Below are positions 19,861-29,506 of a stretch of DNA of 37,852 nt, in pieces. The DNA is from Oscillospiraceae bacterium (GTDB lineage Bacteria > Bacillota > Clostridia > Oscillospirales > CAG-272): NCBI GenBank assembly GCA_015064025.1, contig SVSZ01000008.1, positions 1-37,852 of the forward strand. Reading direction: 5' to 3'. Each line of letters starts with the position of its first letter. The stretch's first letter is position 1. The translations under genes and the position numbers were made by a program. The notes beneath the pieces were generated by a model. The model was not told the DNA's origin, searched no databases, and worked only from the letters and a program-made list of their open reading frames with translations.

Positions 19861-22299
19861 ATGCCCTCATACATCGAAAAAGCAGAATCCGTAACGCTTC
19901 CCGTGATCCCCTTGCGGGGAACCGTTGCGTTTCCGTTGATCACAGTCAATTTTGAAGCGGGAGAGGATGCCGCCGCAGCTGCGGCAAAGGCAGCCGCACA
20001 AGGCTCCTCCTTCCTGTTTTTGACCTCATATAAAGAATTCGACGACGGCGCCGAGGAGGAGGAATACCCCTTCTACACCTTCGGAACCGTTGTCCGCATC
20101 AAGCAGATGCTCCGCACCCCCGAGGGATCCACCCGCATCATCGCGGAGGGTCTTGTCCGTGCGACCGTTGTCAGATACAAGCACACGGGCGCTTACGTGG
20201 AGGCGGATCTGATCTGTAAGCACATCTCGCTTCCCGATCACGGAGGCGTGCGCGGAGAAGCCGCCGTTCATGAAATGCTTTCAACGGTGGAAAACAATCT
20301 CCGCCTGCTTCCCGCTAACACCGAGGATCTGATGAACGCCCTGCGTCACATCAGCGACCCCGGTGCTCTTGCCGACTTTATCGCGGCAAACGTGCTTACC
20401 CGTCCCGTAGACAAGCAAGCGATCCTTGAGTGTCTTGACCCCCTCAAGCGCGCGGAGCTTCTTCTGGAAATTCTCGAAGAGGAGGCTGTCGTCATGGAGG
20501 AGGAGGCACATATCCGTCGCCGTGTCTCCGCGCGTATGAACCGCAATCAGCGCGAGTATTACCTGCGTGAGCAGATCAAGGTGATCCAGGAGGAGCTTGG
20601 CGAGGGTGACGAGGTCGCCGAATTTGCCGAGCGCATCAAAGCCGCAAAGCTCCCCGCCGACGTTGAAGCAAAGCTGAAAAAGGAAAACGACCGTCTTGCA
20701 AAAACGCCCTTCGGCTCTGCGGAATCCACGGTGCTTGCCAACTATCTCGACGTTTGCCTCTCCATCCCGTGGGGAAAAACGACGCACGACCGCGTCAGCT
20801 TCTCTGCGGTGCAAAGGATCCTTGACAGAGACCACAACGGACTGACCGACGTCAAGGAGCGCATCGTCGAATACATCGCGGCAAAGCAGTTAAATCCCAA
20901 CCTCAACAATCAGATTCTGTGTCTTGTCGGCCCTCCCGGCGTGGGCAAGACCTCAATTGCCTCCTCTATTGCAGAGGCAATGAACCGCAAGTACGTGCGC
21001 ATTTCTCTGGGCGGTGTACGGGATGAAGCAGACATCCGCGGACACAGAAAGACCTATATCGGTGCCATGCCCGGACGTATCATCAACGCGATCACGCAGG
21101 CGGGCGTGTGCAATCCGCTCATTCTGCTCGACGAGATCGACAAGCTTTCAAGAGATTCGCACGGCGACCCCACCTCGGCACTTCTCGAGGTATTGGACGG
21201 AGAACAGAACAAGAGCTTCCGCGATCACTTCGTGGAGCTTCCCTTCGACCTTTCGGACTGCATGTTCATCGCCACCGCAAACTCCCTTGACACGGTCCCG
21301 CGTCCCCTGCTTGACAGAATGGAGATCATCGAGCTTTCCATCTATACCAAGCGCGAGAAGCTTGAGATCGCCAAGGATCACCTCATACCGAAGCAATTGA
21401 AGCGTCACGGCATGAACAAGCGCATGCTGAGGATCACCGACGCCGCGCTTTCGGAGATCATTGACTTTTACACACGCGAGGCGGGTGTAAGAAATCTGGA
21501 AAGATCCATCGCATCCCTTTGCCGCAAGGCAGGAAAAAAGATGCTTGCGGAGGAATTAAAATCCGTCAGCATCGGCAAAAATGATGTTAAGACCTATCTC
21601 GGAGAGCGCAAGCTTCTTCCCGAGGTCATCGATCCGGAGGACGAGGTCGGCTGTGTCAACGGTCTTGCCTACACAGAGCTTGGCGGAAGCCTGCTCAAGG
21701 TGGAGGTCGCGGTCCTTGACGGCAGCGGAAAGATCGAAACGACAGGGTCGCTCGGCGACGTCATGAAGGAATCCGCAAGCCTTGCCGTCAGCTTTGTCCG
21801 CTCGGTGGCAAGCCTTTACGGCATTCCCGCGGACTTTTACAAAACGAAGGATCTTCACATTCACTTCCCCGAGGGCGCGGTCCCCAAGGACGGTCCCTCT
21901 GCCGGGGTAACGATGGTCACAGCCCTCATCAGTGCGCTTTCGGGCATTCCCGTACGCCGCGACGTTGCCATGACGGGTGAGATCAGCCTGCGCGGAAACG
22001 TTCTCCCCATCGGAGGACTCAAGGAAAAAACAATGGCGGCATATAATGCGGGTGTAAAGACCGTTCTCATCCCCGCCGACAATCTGCGCGATCTCGAAAA
22101 GATCGATCCCCTGGCACGGGAAAACCTTGAATTCATCCCCTGCAAAAAGCTTTCGGAGGTACTCTCACGCGCTCTTCTCACCGCAAAAGCGCCACAAGGC
22201 GTCAAGGAAGTCGAGGATACGCGTGCCGCCTCCAAGTTTATCCCCTTGGGAACGGGACATTCCAATCAGATCCGTTTCTCGGACACGGAAAATCATTGA
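19861..22299 (+). CDS. lon: Endopeptidase La (ATP-dependent Lon protease)
   Basis: LPVIPLRGTVAFPLITVNFE, GPPGVGKTSIASSIAEAMNRKYVRISLGGVRDEADIRGHRKTYIGAMPGRI, Ser/Lys active-site region PKDGPSAGVTMVTAL. Confidence 0.98.
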   Translation: MPSYIEKAESVTLPVIPLRGTVAFPLITVNFEAGEDAAAAAAKAAAQGSSFLFLTSYKEFDDGAEEEEYPFYTFGTVVRIKQMLRTPEGSTRIIAEGLVRATVVRYKHTGAYVEADLICKHISLPDHGGVRGEAAVHEMLSTVENNLRLLPANTEDLMNALRHISDPGALADFIAANVLTRPVDKQAILECLDPLKRAELLLEILEEEAVVMEEEAHIRRRVSARMNRNQREYYLREQIKVIQEELGEGDEVAEFAERIKAAKLPADVEAKLKKENDRLAKTPFGSAESTVLANYLDVCLSIPWGKTTHDRVSFSAVQRILDRDHNGLTDVKERIVEYIAAKQLNPNLNNQILCLVGPPGVGKTSIASSIAEAMNRKYVRISLGGVRDEADIRGHRKTYIGAMPGRIINAITQAGVCNPLILLDEIDKLSRDSHGDPTSALLEVLDGEQNKSFRDHFVELPFDLSDCMFIATANSLDTVPRPLLDRMEIIELSIYTKREKLEIAKDHLIPKQLKRHGMNKRMLRITDAALSEIIDFYTREAGVRNLERSIASLCRKAGKKMLAEELKSVSIGKNDVKTYLGERKLLPEVIDPEDEVGCVNGLAYTELGGSLLKVEVAVLDGSGKIETTGSLGDVMKESASLAVSFVRSVASLYGIPADFYKTKDLHIHFPEGAVPKDGPSAGVTMVTALISALSGIPVRRDVAMTGEISLRGNVLPIGGLKEKTMAAYNAGVKTVLIPADNLRDLEKIDPLARENLEFIPCKKLSEVLSRALLTAKAPQGVKEVEDTRAASKFIPLGTGHSNQIRFSDTENH

Positions 22300-22313
22300 A
22301 AGGAGCCGCTTCG

Positions 22314-22919
22314 ATGGCACTCAACCTGAATGCGGTCAGTCTGCGGATCAGCGCGGGACTGCCAAAACAATTCCCCACAGACCCCATGGTGCAGATCGCG
22401 TTTTCGGGGCGCTCGAACGTCGGTAAAAGCTCCTTGATCAACTCGCTTCTGGGGCGCAAGTCACTGGCACGCGTCAGCGCCTCTCCCGGAAAGACCATCA
22501 CCATCAATTTCTATGACGTAGACAAAAAGCTGTTTCTCGTCGATCTTCCGGGCTACGGCTTTGCGAAGCGCCCACCCGCGGACAAGGAGCAGTGGTCGGC
22601 GCTGACAGACGGATATTTTACAAAAAATCCAAACCTTGATCTTCTCAAGCTGGTTATTCAGCTCGTGGACAGCCGCATCGGTCCCACCGCAGACGACGAA
22701 ATGATGCTCGCCTTTCTGCGAGAAGCCCAAATTCCCTTTTTGGTCGTCGCCACAAAGGCGGATAAGCTCAACGCGACCGAACGCAAGAAATCCGAGGCAC
22801 TTCTGAGAAATCACCCCGACATTCCCGCAGACACTCCGATCATTTTCTATTCCGCTCTCAAAGCAGAGGGCAAAACAGAGCTCTGGAATCAGATCCATCG
22901 CTTCACGGGGCTCAATTGA
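22314..22919 (+). CDS. engB: Ribosome biogenesis GTP-binding protein YsxC/EngB
   Basis: MALNLNAVSLRISAG..., FSGRSNVGKSSLINSLLGRKSLARVSASPGKTITINFY, VDLPGYGFAKRP, ATKADKL; start 22314 preferred (SD gaaaggag). Confidence 0.93.
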   Translation: MALNLNAVSLRISAGLPKQFPTDPMVQIAFSGRSNVGKSSLINSLLGRKSLARVSASPGKTITINFYDVDKKLFLVDLPGYGFAKRPPADKEQWSALTDGYFTKNPNLDLLKLVIQLVDSRIGPTADDEMMLAFLREAQIPFLVVATKADKLNATERKKSEALLRNHPDIPADTPIIFYSALKAEGKTELWNQIHRFTGLN

Positions 22920-22947
22920 ACCGTTTGAAAGTGAGTGTAAAGTATAC

Positions 22948-23664
22948 ATGCTGTTTTCAATTTTGCAGGGCGGCGACCTTCGGGACATCCTGATCGAGCT
23001 TTTGCTCTCGCTCCCCGTTATCATTCTGGCGCTCACCGTGCACGAGACCGCGCACGGCTACGTCGCCTACAAATGCGGTGACCCGACCGCCTATAACCTC
23101 GGGCGTCTGACCCTCAACCCCGTCAAGCACCTTGATCCCGTGGGATTTCTCTTCATGCTGCTTGTCGGCTACGGCTGGGCAAAGCCCGTGCCGATCAACA
23201 CACGCAATTTCCGTAATCCGAAGCGCGGCATGGCGCTCACCGCAGCCGCAGGTCCCGCCTCCAACCTTCTTTTGGGGCTCTTCGGTGCCGCAGGCTACGG
23301 CTTACTGCAGGCATGGTACGTCTACCTCGTGTACACGTCGAACAACGACTTTGCGATCAACTGCGTGCAGATCACGATGACGCTCTTCTTTCTTTTAGCG
23401 GTCTACAATTTCCTTTTTATGGCGTTCAACCTCATTCCCGTACCGCCGTTTGACGGCTCGCGCATCGCCTTTGTCTTTCTCCCGCCCCGTGCGTATTTTG
23501 CCGTGATGCGCTATGAGAGACAGATCATGTTCGGACTTCTGATCTCTCTGTTTCTTCTCTCAAGATTTTTCTCATTTTCTCCCTTTTCCTGGATCGCATA
23601 CGAGCTGACCGAGCTGATCTCCACCCCCATAGCAAACGCCTTCTGGTCGGTTCTCGCAGCTTAA
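22948..23664 (+). CDS. Site-2 protease family (M50) membrane metalloprotease
   Basis: ALTVHETAHGYVAYKCGDPTAYNLGRLTLNPVKHLDPVGFL (HExxH variant HETAH), FNLIPVPPFDGSRI. Confidence 0.9.
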   Translation: MLFSILQGGDLRDILIELLLSLPVIILALTVHETAHGYVAYKCGDPTAYNLGRLTLNPVKHLDPVGFLFMLLVGYGWAKPVPINTRNFRNPKRGMALTAAAGPASNLLLGLFGAAGYGLLQAWYVYLVYTSNNDFAINCVQITMTLFFLLAVYNFLFMAFNLIPVPPFDGSRIAFVFLPPRAYFAVMRYERQIMFGLLISLFLLSRFFSFSPFSWIAYELTELISTPIANAFWSVLAA

Positions 23665-23706
23665 CAGGCAACAAAAACGACGATATCAGAAAGGATATCT
23701 CTCTTA

Positions 23707-24831
23707 ATGGAAGCAGTCACTTACCGTTTGGATCAGTTTGAAGGTCCTCTTGACCTTCTTCTCACTCTGATCCAAAAAAACAAAGTGAATATTTTGGACA
23801 TTCCCATCTCGCTCATCTGTGACCAATACCTTGCCTATATCAATGCGGCAAAGGACATGGACATGGAGATCGCCGGCGAATTCATCGTCATGGCGAGCGA
23901 ATTGATGCTGATCAAGAGCAAGCTTCTCCTTCCCAAGGAGGAGGACGGTGAAAAGGACCCGAGAGCGGACCTTGCCGAAGCGCTTCTGCGTTATCAGCAG
24001 GCAAAGCAGGCGGTAGCGAAAATGGCTCCGCTCTACACGCTCTACAGCGGACGCATGGTCAAGGATACGGACGAGATCTCGGTTGACACGACCTACGTTG
24101 CGGATCAGCAGGTCACCTCCCTTTGTCTTGCGGTACGCCGTATCATCGCGGCAAACGAAAGCAGACCGCGCGCCGAGCGTCAGGTATTCGCACCTTTGGT
24201 GGCAAAGCCCATCGTCCCCGTTGACGTCAAGATCGTCGGGATCCTTCAGCACATGGAATCCCGTGCAAATCCCTCCATGGAGGAGCTTTTGCGGGATGCG
24301 GTCTCTCTTCCCGACATGATCGCGATCTTCCTCGGAATTCTTGAATTGATCAAGGTCAGAAGGATCCTCATTTCGGAGGCCCCCGATTCCTATACCGTTA
24401 TTCACGGCGTCGGAACGCGCTTCGTTGTCAACGACGAGCCCCCCGCGGAGGGCGACGAGCAAAAGGAGCGTCCCAATTACGACGGAGAGATCATTCCCCT
24501 TTCCTCCAAGGCGGAGATGCACAGGGAACAGCGTCGCATCATCCGCGAACAGAAGCTTGCCGAGAAGAAGAGGCTTCGCGAGGAGGCGCGCGCCCGTCGC
24601 GCCGAGGAGAGACGGCTTGCCAGAGAGGCGGCGGAAAAGGATCAGCTGATCCTTGAAGACATCATCCCCGAGGACGACAGCGACCTTGAAGCCGAGGAGA
24701 AGCTTGCCGCCATGCTTGACGATCAGCTCTCTCTTGAGGACGAGGACATTCTTGACGACATCGGTCTTGACATGAACGAGATCATCCGTTCTATGGCAGA
24801 GCACGCAAAAACACTTCCCGACGAAACCTGA
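23707..24831 (+). CDS. scpA: Segregation and condensation protein A with long charged C-terminal extension
   Basis: YRLDQFEGPLDLLLTLIQKNKVNILDIPISLICDQYLAYI; C-terminal winged-helix part IAIFLGILELIKVRRILI followed by a charged tail. Confidence 0.92.
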   Translation: MEAVTYRLDQFEGPLDLLLTLIQKNKVNILDIPISLICDQYLAYINAAKDMDMEIAGEFIVMASELMLIKSKLLLPKEEDGEKDPRADLAEALLRYQQAKQAVAKMAPLYTLYSGRMVKDTDEISVDTTYVADQQVTSLCLAVRRIIAANESRPRAERQVFAPLVAKPIVPVDVKIVGILQHMESRANPSMEELLRDAVSLPDMIAIFLGILELIKVRRILISEAPDSYTVIHGVGTRFVVNDEPPAEGDEQKERPNYDGEIIPLSSKAEMHREQRRIIREQKLAEKKRLREEARARRAEERRLAREAAEKDQLILEDIIPEDDSDLEAEEKLAAMLDDQLSLEDEDILDDIGLDMNEIIRSMAEHAKTLPDET

Positions 24832-24867
24832 TTCACAGATCCTTACAGAAAGGAACCGTTATCCGAT

Positions 24868-25617
24868 ATGGAAGAAAAGAAAGATACCAAGACTCCCTAT
24901 CTCGAGCCCCTGACAAGCGCCGAGGAGATCTCACAGGCAATCGAGGCGATCCTCTATGCCGCGGGATACCCGATGCGCTATGAAAAGCTTGCCGAGGTGC
25001 TGGGACTTACCGTCAAGGATATCAAAACCATGGTGCGTGATATGGCGGCGCACTTCTCGGAGGAGGGCACACATCACGGCATTCAGCTCCTTCTCTACCC
25101 TACCACCTGCCAGCTCACCACAAAGGAGCGCTACGCCCCCTACGTGCGCGAGGCACTGGGCATTCGCCGCGGCGGAAACCTATCCGCATCCTCCATGGAG
25201 GTGCTTGCGGTGGTCGCATACAGCAGTCAGCCCGTCACGCGCTCTTACATCGATCTTGTCAGAGGCGTTGATAGCTCCTACGCCGTCAACTCCCTGCTTG
25301 ATAAGGGGCTGATCGAGGCGGCAGGACGTCTGGACGCACCGGGGCGACCGATGCAGTACGTCACGACCGATAAATTTCTGCGCGTATTCGGTCTTAACAG
25401 CCTTGAGGAGCTTCCAGAAACGGAAGCACTCAGCGTAGCTGCGGCACAGACGGAGCCCTCTCCCGAGGCAGAACAGCTGGAAGCTGAGATCCCCGAGGAC
25501 GTCGAGCCCCGTGAATACACAGAGCCCGTGGACACCGAGGAGACGAACGTCATCCTCGAAGCGGGCGTTGAATCGGCAACCGATACAGACGGCGAAAAGG
25601 AGGGAGATACGAATTGA
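24868..25617 (+). CDS. scpB: Segregation and condensation protein B with acidic C-terminal tail
   Basis: AIEAILYAAGYPMRYEKLAEVLGL, SMEVLAVVAYSSQPVTRSYIDLVRGVDSSYAVNSLLDKGLIEAAGRLDAPGRPMQYVTTDKFLRVFGLNSLEELP. Confidence 0.93.
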   Translation: MEEKKDTKTPYLEPLTSAEEISQAIEAILYAAGYPMRYEKLAEVLGLTVKDIKTMVRDMAAHFSEEGTHHGIQLLLYPTTCQLTTKERYAPYVREALGIRRGGNLSASSMEVLAVVAYSSQPVTRSYIDLVRGVDSSYAVNSLLDKGLIEAAGRLDAPGRPMQYVTTDKFLRVFGLNSLEELPETEALSVAAAQTEPSPEAEQLEAEIPEDVEPREYTEPVDTEETNVILEAGVESATDTDGEKEGDTN

Positions 25618-26402
25618 TCGTGCTTTGGATCATCCTTGCCATCATCGCGCTCCCGATCCTCGTGATCCTTTTAGGCTCTGTCAGAGTCCGCATCGTCTAC
25701 CGCGAAAAGGTAAAGGTACAGGTGGGCACCTGCGGTATCAACGTCACCGTGGTCTCCGACAAGGAGAAAAAGGAAAAGAAGCCACGGCGTCTTGAAAAAT
25801 GCAGAAACCCGGAAAAGGTACTCGCAAGAGAGCTGAAAAAGCAGGAAAAGGCAGCGGAGAAGGCTGCCAGGAAGGCGGAGCAAAAGCGCCTGAAGGCAAA
25901 AAAGAAAAAGGCTTTGAAGGCCTTGAAAAAGCAACAGAAAGCTGAGGAGGCACAAAAGCCGAAGGGACCCAAGCCCAACGTCAAGGAAAACCTTGACATG
26001 ATCCTTGCTCTTCTGAAAAAGCTTTACAGAGTCACCAAGGGAAACGTCAAGCTTCATTTTCGCCGAATGCACATTGCGATCGGCACGGGCGATGCCGCGA
26101 AAACGGCACTTACGTACGGTATTGTCGTACAAAGTGCATCCTACCTTCTCAATTTCATCGAATCTAAGTTCACCCATCTCAAAAGAAGCTACGGGGATAT
26201 GACCGTTTATCCCGATTACACCGCCTCCAAAACGACGGTGGACGTTGACATCGTTTGCAAGATCAAGATCAGAAAGCTGATCTCCATCGGTGTCAGCATG
26301 GCACTCGCCTTCCTTCGCGAGAGAAGCAAGGCACAGAAAAAAGCGGTTCTGCGTGAGCGCAAAAAAGCCGAAGAAGCCGCACTGAATCCGAAAACAAATT
26401 AA
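25614..26402 (+). CDS. DUF2953-like membrane protein with Lys-rich linker
   Basis: N-terminal TM helix, Lys/Glu/Ala-rich segment, C-terminal GTGDAAKTALTYGIVVQSASYLLNFI...DYTASKTTVDVDIVCKIKIRKLI; TTG start overlapping scpB stop; located between scpB and gerW. Confidence 0.75.
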   Translation: MIVLWIILAIIALPILVILLGSVRVRIVYREKVKVQVGTCGINVTVVSDKEKKEKKPRRLEKCRNPEKVLARELKKQEKAAEKAARKAEQKRLKAKKKKALKALKKQQKAEEAQKPKGPKPNVKENLDMILALLKKLYRVTKGNVKLHFRRMHIAIGTGDAAKTALTYGIVVQSASYLLNFIESKFTHLKRSYGDMTVYPDYTASKTTVDVDIVCKIKIRKLISIGVSMALAFLRERSKAQKKAVLRERKKAEEAALNPKTN

Positions 26403-26429
26403 CACACATACATGAAAGGAATCAAAATT

Positions 26430-26894
26430 ATGGAAAACGAATCTTCTATCAAGGAGTTAATCCGCAATTCTTTAGAGCAGGTACGTACGATCATTGATGC
26501 CGACACGATCGTCGGAAAGCAGATCATCACCCCCTCCGGCGTTGTTATCATCCCGATCTCCAAGGTCTCCATGGGCTTTGCGTCGGGAGGTCTTGACCTT
26601 CCCTCCAAATCCCCCGACAGAGCAAAGAGCTTTGGCGGTGGCGGTGGAACAGGCATTACTGTCTCCCCCATCGGATTTCTGACCGTGTCCCCCACGGGTG
26701 AGGTCGATCTGATCCCTATGGTCTCCGAGGGTCCCGGTCCTTTGGATAAGCTTGCAGATCTGATCAGCAGCGCTCCCTCCATGATCAATCGCGTGAAGGA
26801 CTTCTTCGCAAAGGATGAGGAGGAGGAATCCGTAGATCTTACCGAGGAAGCAGAGCGCCTTGCAAAGGACGCTGAAAAGGAAATCGCAAAATAA
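26430..26894 (+). CDS. gerW: GerW family sporulation protein (YtfJ)
   Basis: TIVGKQIITPSGVVIIPISKVSMGFASGGLDL, GGGGGTGITVSPIGFLTVSPTGEVDLIPM. Confidence 0.93.
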   Translation: MENESSIKELIRNSLEQVRTIIDADTIVGKQIITPSGVVIIPISKVSMGFASGGLDLPSKSPDRAKSFGGGGGTGITVSPIGFLTVSPTGEVDLIPMVSEGPGPLDKLADLISSAPSMINRVKDFFAKDEEEESVDLTEEAERLAKDAEKEIAK

Positions 26895-26926
26895 TTCTCC
26901 CTTTGTCGAAAACGGCATAAACCCCA

Positions 26927-26969
26927 CTCCGGGAAAATATACATTTGTAAGAATGTGCTTTTCCCGGAG
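26927..26969 (+). promoter_or_regulatory. Hairpin burying the SD of the downstream carboxypeptidase gene
   Basis: CTCCGGGAAAA (26927-26937) / TTTTCCCGGAG (26959-26969), perfect 11 bp; inner ACATT/AATGT. SD GGAGG at 26966-26970, ATG at 26979. Confidence 0.75.
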
Positions 26970-26978
26970 GGTATTATT

Positions 26979-28139
26979 ATGTCAAAAATCAAAAAGTCGA
27001 TCCTCTTTCTTCTCTGTCTTTGCCTACTGCTTCCGTCCCTGTGCCCTACAACGCATGCAACAGACGCCACCTCTTCCCTTTCCGTATCTGCGCAAAGCGC
27101 GATCCTGATCGAGGCGGAGAGTGGGAAGGTCATATATGAAAAGGAAGCAAATCGCGCACTCCCCATGGCAAGCACGACAAAGATCATGACGGCACTGGTC
27201 GCGCTTGAGGAGATGTCCCCCGACACTCTCGTTACAGTGGACGGTGCGGCAGTGGGCACGGAGGGATCCTCCGTGTACCTCATCGAGGGCGAGCAGCTCA
27301 CCCTCGCGCAATTGCTCTATGCTCTGCTTCTGGAATCCGCCAATGATGCCGCCGTCGCGATCGCCATCGCGGTTGCGGGAAGCGTGGAGGAATTCGCAGC
27401 CTTGATGAACGAGCGTGCAAAAGCACTGGGACTGACCGACACCCATTTTACAAACCCACACGGGCTTGACCACGAGGAGCACTATACCACCGCACACGAG
27501 CTTGCGATCATCGCCCGCGAGGCACTCTCGAACGAGCTTTTTTGCACCATCGTTTCCACAAGGAAAACGACGATTCCACACGCAGGCGAGGAGGGCGTGC
27601 GCCTTCTTGTCAACCATAACAAGCTCCTTCGCCTCTACGAGGGCTGCATCGGTGTGAAAACAGGCTATACACAGCGCAGCGGAAGATGTCTTGTCTCTGC
27701 CGCCGAGCGGGACGGTGTGCGTCTGATCGCGGTAACGATCAACGCGTCAAGCGATTGGGACGATCACACCCGCATGCTGGATCACGGCTTTTCCCTTTTT
27801 CGATCCGTAACGCTTTGCAAGTCAGATGAGCTTCTCTACCCGCTCCCCGTTGTCGGAGGCACAGATGCTTACGTCATGCTCGGAAACCGCGAGACCGTGA
27901 CCGCAACACTGCCGAAGAGTGCCACAGAGATCGAAACCCGTATTGAGTGCCGACGCTTTGAATACGCGCAGATCTCGGAGGGAGAAACGTACGGAAAAGC
28001 GGTCTTTCTTTCCGACACAGACGGAGACGGACGAAAGGAAACGGTTGGGGAATGTCCCCTTACGGCACTTTATACCGTATCCAAAAAAGCACACAAAAAC
28101 AAATTTTGGGCATGGCTCACAGGTCTTTTTTCCAACTGA
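26979..28139 (+). CDS. dacF: D-alanyl-D-alanine carboxypeptidase (S11 family, DacF/DacB-like)
   Basis: Signal peptide; S11 motifs MASTTKIMTALVALE, LESANDAAVAIA, VKTGYTQRSGRCLVSAAER. Confidence 0.9.
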   Translation: MSKIKKSILFLLCLCLLLPSLCPTTHATDATSSLSVSAQSAILIEAESGKVIYEKEANRALPMASTTKIMTALVALEEMSPDTLVTVDGAAVGTEGSSVYLIEGEQLTLAQLLYALLLESANDAAVAIAIAVAGSVEEFAALMNERAKALGLTDTHFTNPHGLDHEEHYTTAHELAIIAREALSNELFCTIVSTRKTTIPHAGEEGVRLLVNHNKLLRLYEGCIGVKTGYTQRSGRCLVSAAERDGVRLIAVTINASSDWDDHTRMLDHGFSLFRSVTLCKSDELLYPLPVVGGTDAYVMLGNRETVTATLPKSATEIETRIECRRFEYAQISEGETYGKAVFLSDTDGDGRKETVGECPLTALYTVSKKAHKNKFWAWLTGLFSN

Positions 28140-28167
28140 GTGCCCTTCAAAAAGCTAAGGAGACGCT

Positions 28168-28878
28168 ATGCGCCTGCAAAAATTCTTCTCGGATTGCGGT
28201 GTTCTCTCCCGCAGAGCGGCAGAGGATGAGATCGCCAAGGGAAACGTCAGAGTCAACGGCGAGGTTGCCCGTGTCGGTGACTCCGTAGACCCCGAAACAG
28301 ACGTTGTGGAATACAAAGGAAAGCGCATTCTGCCACGTGCACAAGCCCCTCATCGCTATATCCTGCTCAACAAACCGCGCGGATACGTCACCACCGTCAA
28401 GGATGAAAAAGGACGGCGGACGGTAATCGATCTTGTACGCGGCGTGGGTACACGCATCTATCCCGTGGGGCGCCTTGACATGGATTCGGAGGGGATGCTC
28501 CTTCTGACCGATGACGGAGAACTGACCAATCTTCTGACGCATCCGCGCCATGAGATCCCGAAAATATATCACGTAACACTATCCTCGCTCCCGACGGATT
28601 TGCAGCTTGCGGCGCTTGCCTCCCCCATGACGCTTGACGGCTACGTGCTTCAACCCGTAACGGTAAGACAGCTCTCGCCCGACACGCTCGAGATGCATCT
28701 TTACGAGGGGAGAAACCGCCAGATACGCCGCATGTGTGAGGCTGTCGGGCTTCGCGTAAAGCTCTTACGCCGCGTTGCCATCGGAGACTTGACGCTCGGC
28801 GAGCTTCCCACGGGAAAATGGCGGGAGTTGACCGAGACTGAGGTGGAATATCTGAAAAATCCCACAAGGAAAGGATGA
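28168..28878 (+). CDS. RsuA/RluB family rRNA pseudouridine synthase
   Basis: S4 domain MRLQKFFSDCGVLSRRAAEDEI; catalytic GRLDMDSEGMLLLTDDGELTNLLTHP; EGRNRQIRRMCEAVG. Confidence 0.94.
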   Translation: MRLQKFFSDCGVLSRRAAEDEIAKGNVRVNGEVARVGDSVDPETDVVEYKGKRILPRAQAPHRYILLNKPRGYVTTVKDEKGRRTVIDLVRGVGTRIYPVGRLDMDSEGMLLLTDDGELTNLLTHPRHEIPKIYHVTLSSLPTDLQLAALASPMTLDGYVLQPVTVRQLSPDTLEMHLYEGRNRQIRRMCEAVGLRVKLLRRVAIGDLTLGELPTGKWRELTETEVEYLKNPTRKG

Positions 28879-28884
28879 ATCATT

Positions 28885-29274
28885 ATGCTGGAAGTATTAC
28901 CGATTCAAAGTAAGGAAGAGCAGGAAGCGCTCTGCGCACGCTGCGGGATCACGTATCACAAGGAGCTCCTTGCTTACCGCGCAACGGTTGACGGTGAATT
29001 ACGGGGCATTTGCCAGTTTACAATGGACTCGGAGGGAGGACGTATCGTTGACTATGCACACGCTCCCGATGCGTATGAATTTGAGCCGATGTTCGTCATG
29101 GGACGCGCCGCGCTTAACTTCATCGATCTTTGCGGCGTGCACCGTGCTTTCTTTGACGCAAGCTATGACAACGAGACTCTGATCCGCGCGATCGGATTTT
29201 CTAAAAATGCGTCGGGCAGGTACGAGGTCGATCTGACAAACTTCTTCAACGAGCCCTGCAAGCACTCCCATTAA
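28885..29274 (+). CDS. Small GNAT-like/hypothetical protein
   Basis: 129 aa ORF with start 7 bp after the pseudouridine synthase stop; LRGICQFTMDSEGGRIVDYAHAPD and C-terminal IRAIGFSKNASGRYEVDL resemble GNAT-like folds. Confidence 0.6.
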   Translation: MLEVLPIQSKEEQEALCARCGITYHKELLAYRATVDGELRGICQFTMDSEGGRIVDYAHAPDAYEFEPMFVMGRAALNFIDLCGVHRAFFDASYDNETLIRAIGFSKNASGRYEVDLTNFFNEPCKHSH

Positions 29275-29320
29275 ACGCTTTCATGCGTCAAAAAAAGCCT
29301 TTTCATGTATAGAAAAAATC

Positions 29321-29364
29321 AGATCCCGACGAGCCCTGTCGCACGTTGGGATCTTTTGTTTTTA
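29321..29364 (+). terminator. Rho-independent terminator ending the lon-to-GNAT gene string
   Basis: agatcccgacg / cgttgggatct stem followed by TTTTGTTTTTAT. Confidence 0.85.
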
Positions 29365-29477
29365 TCTTCGCGACACAGCCCTTGAAATGATTCCCAATCT
29401 CCTTAAATTTCACCAATTTGGCAATTTTTACCAGTTTTTATTCCAAAACTTTGGGGATTATTTCTTCCTCATTAGAC

Positions 29478-29506
29478 TTGCAAAAACTTCCAAAATATGG
29501 TAAAAT
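29478..29506 (+). promoter_or_regulatory. Sigma-A promoter upstream of spo0A (TTGCAA-17-TAAAAT)
   Basis: TTGCAA 29478-29483, 17 bp spacer, TAAAAT 29501-29506. Confidence 0.65.

Noticed and set aside
23704-24804. Minus-strand ORF (366 aa) opposite scpA
   Set aside because: Mirrors the scpA extent; sequence looks like reverse-complement coding artefact.
26904-26910. TGTCGAA, a perfect Spo0A-box 7-mer upstream of the carboxypeptidase gene
   Set aside because: A 7-mer is expected several times by chance in 38 kb on both strands; other copies occur inside coding regions, and there is no supporting context.
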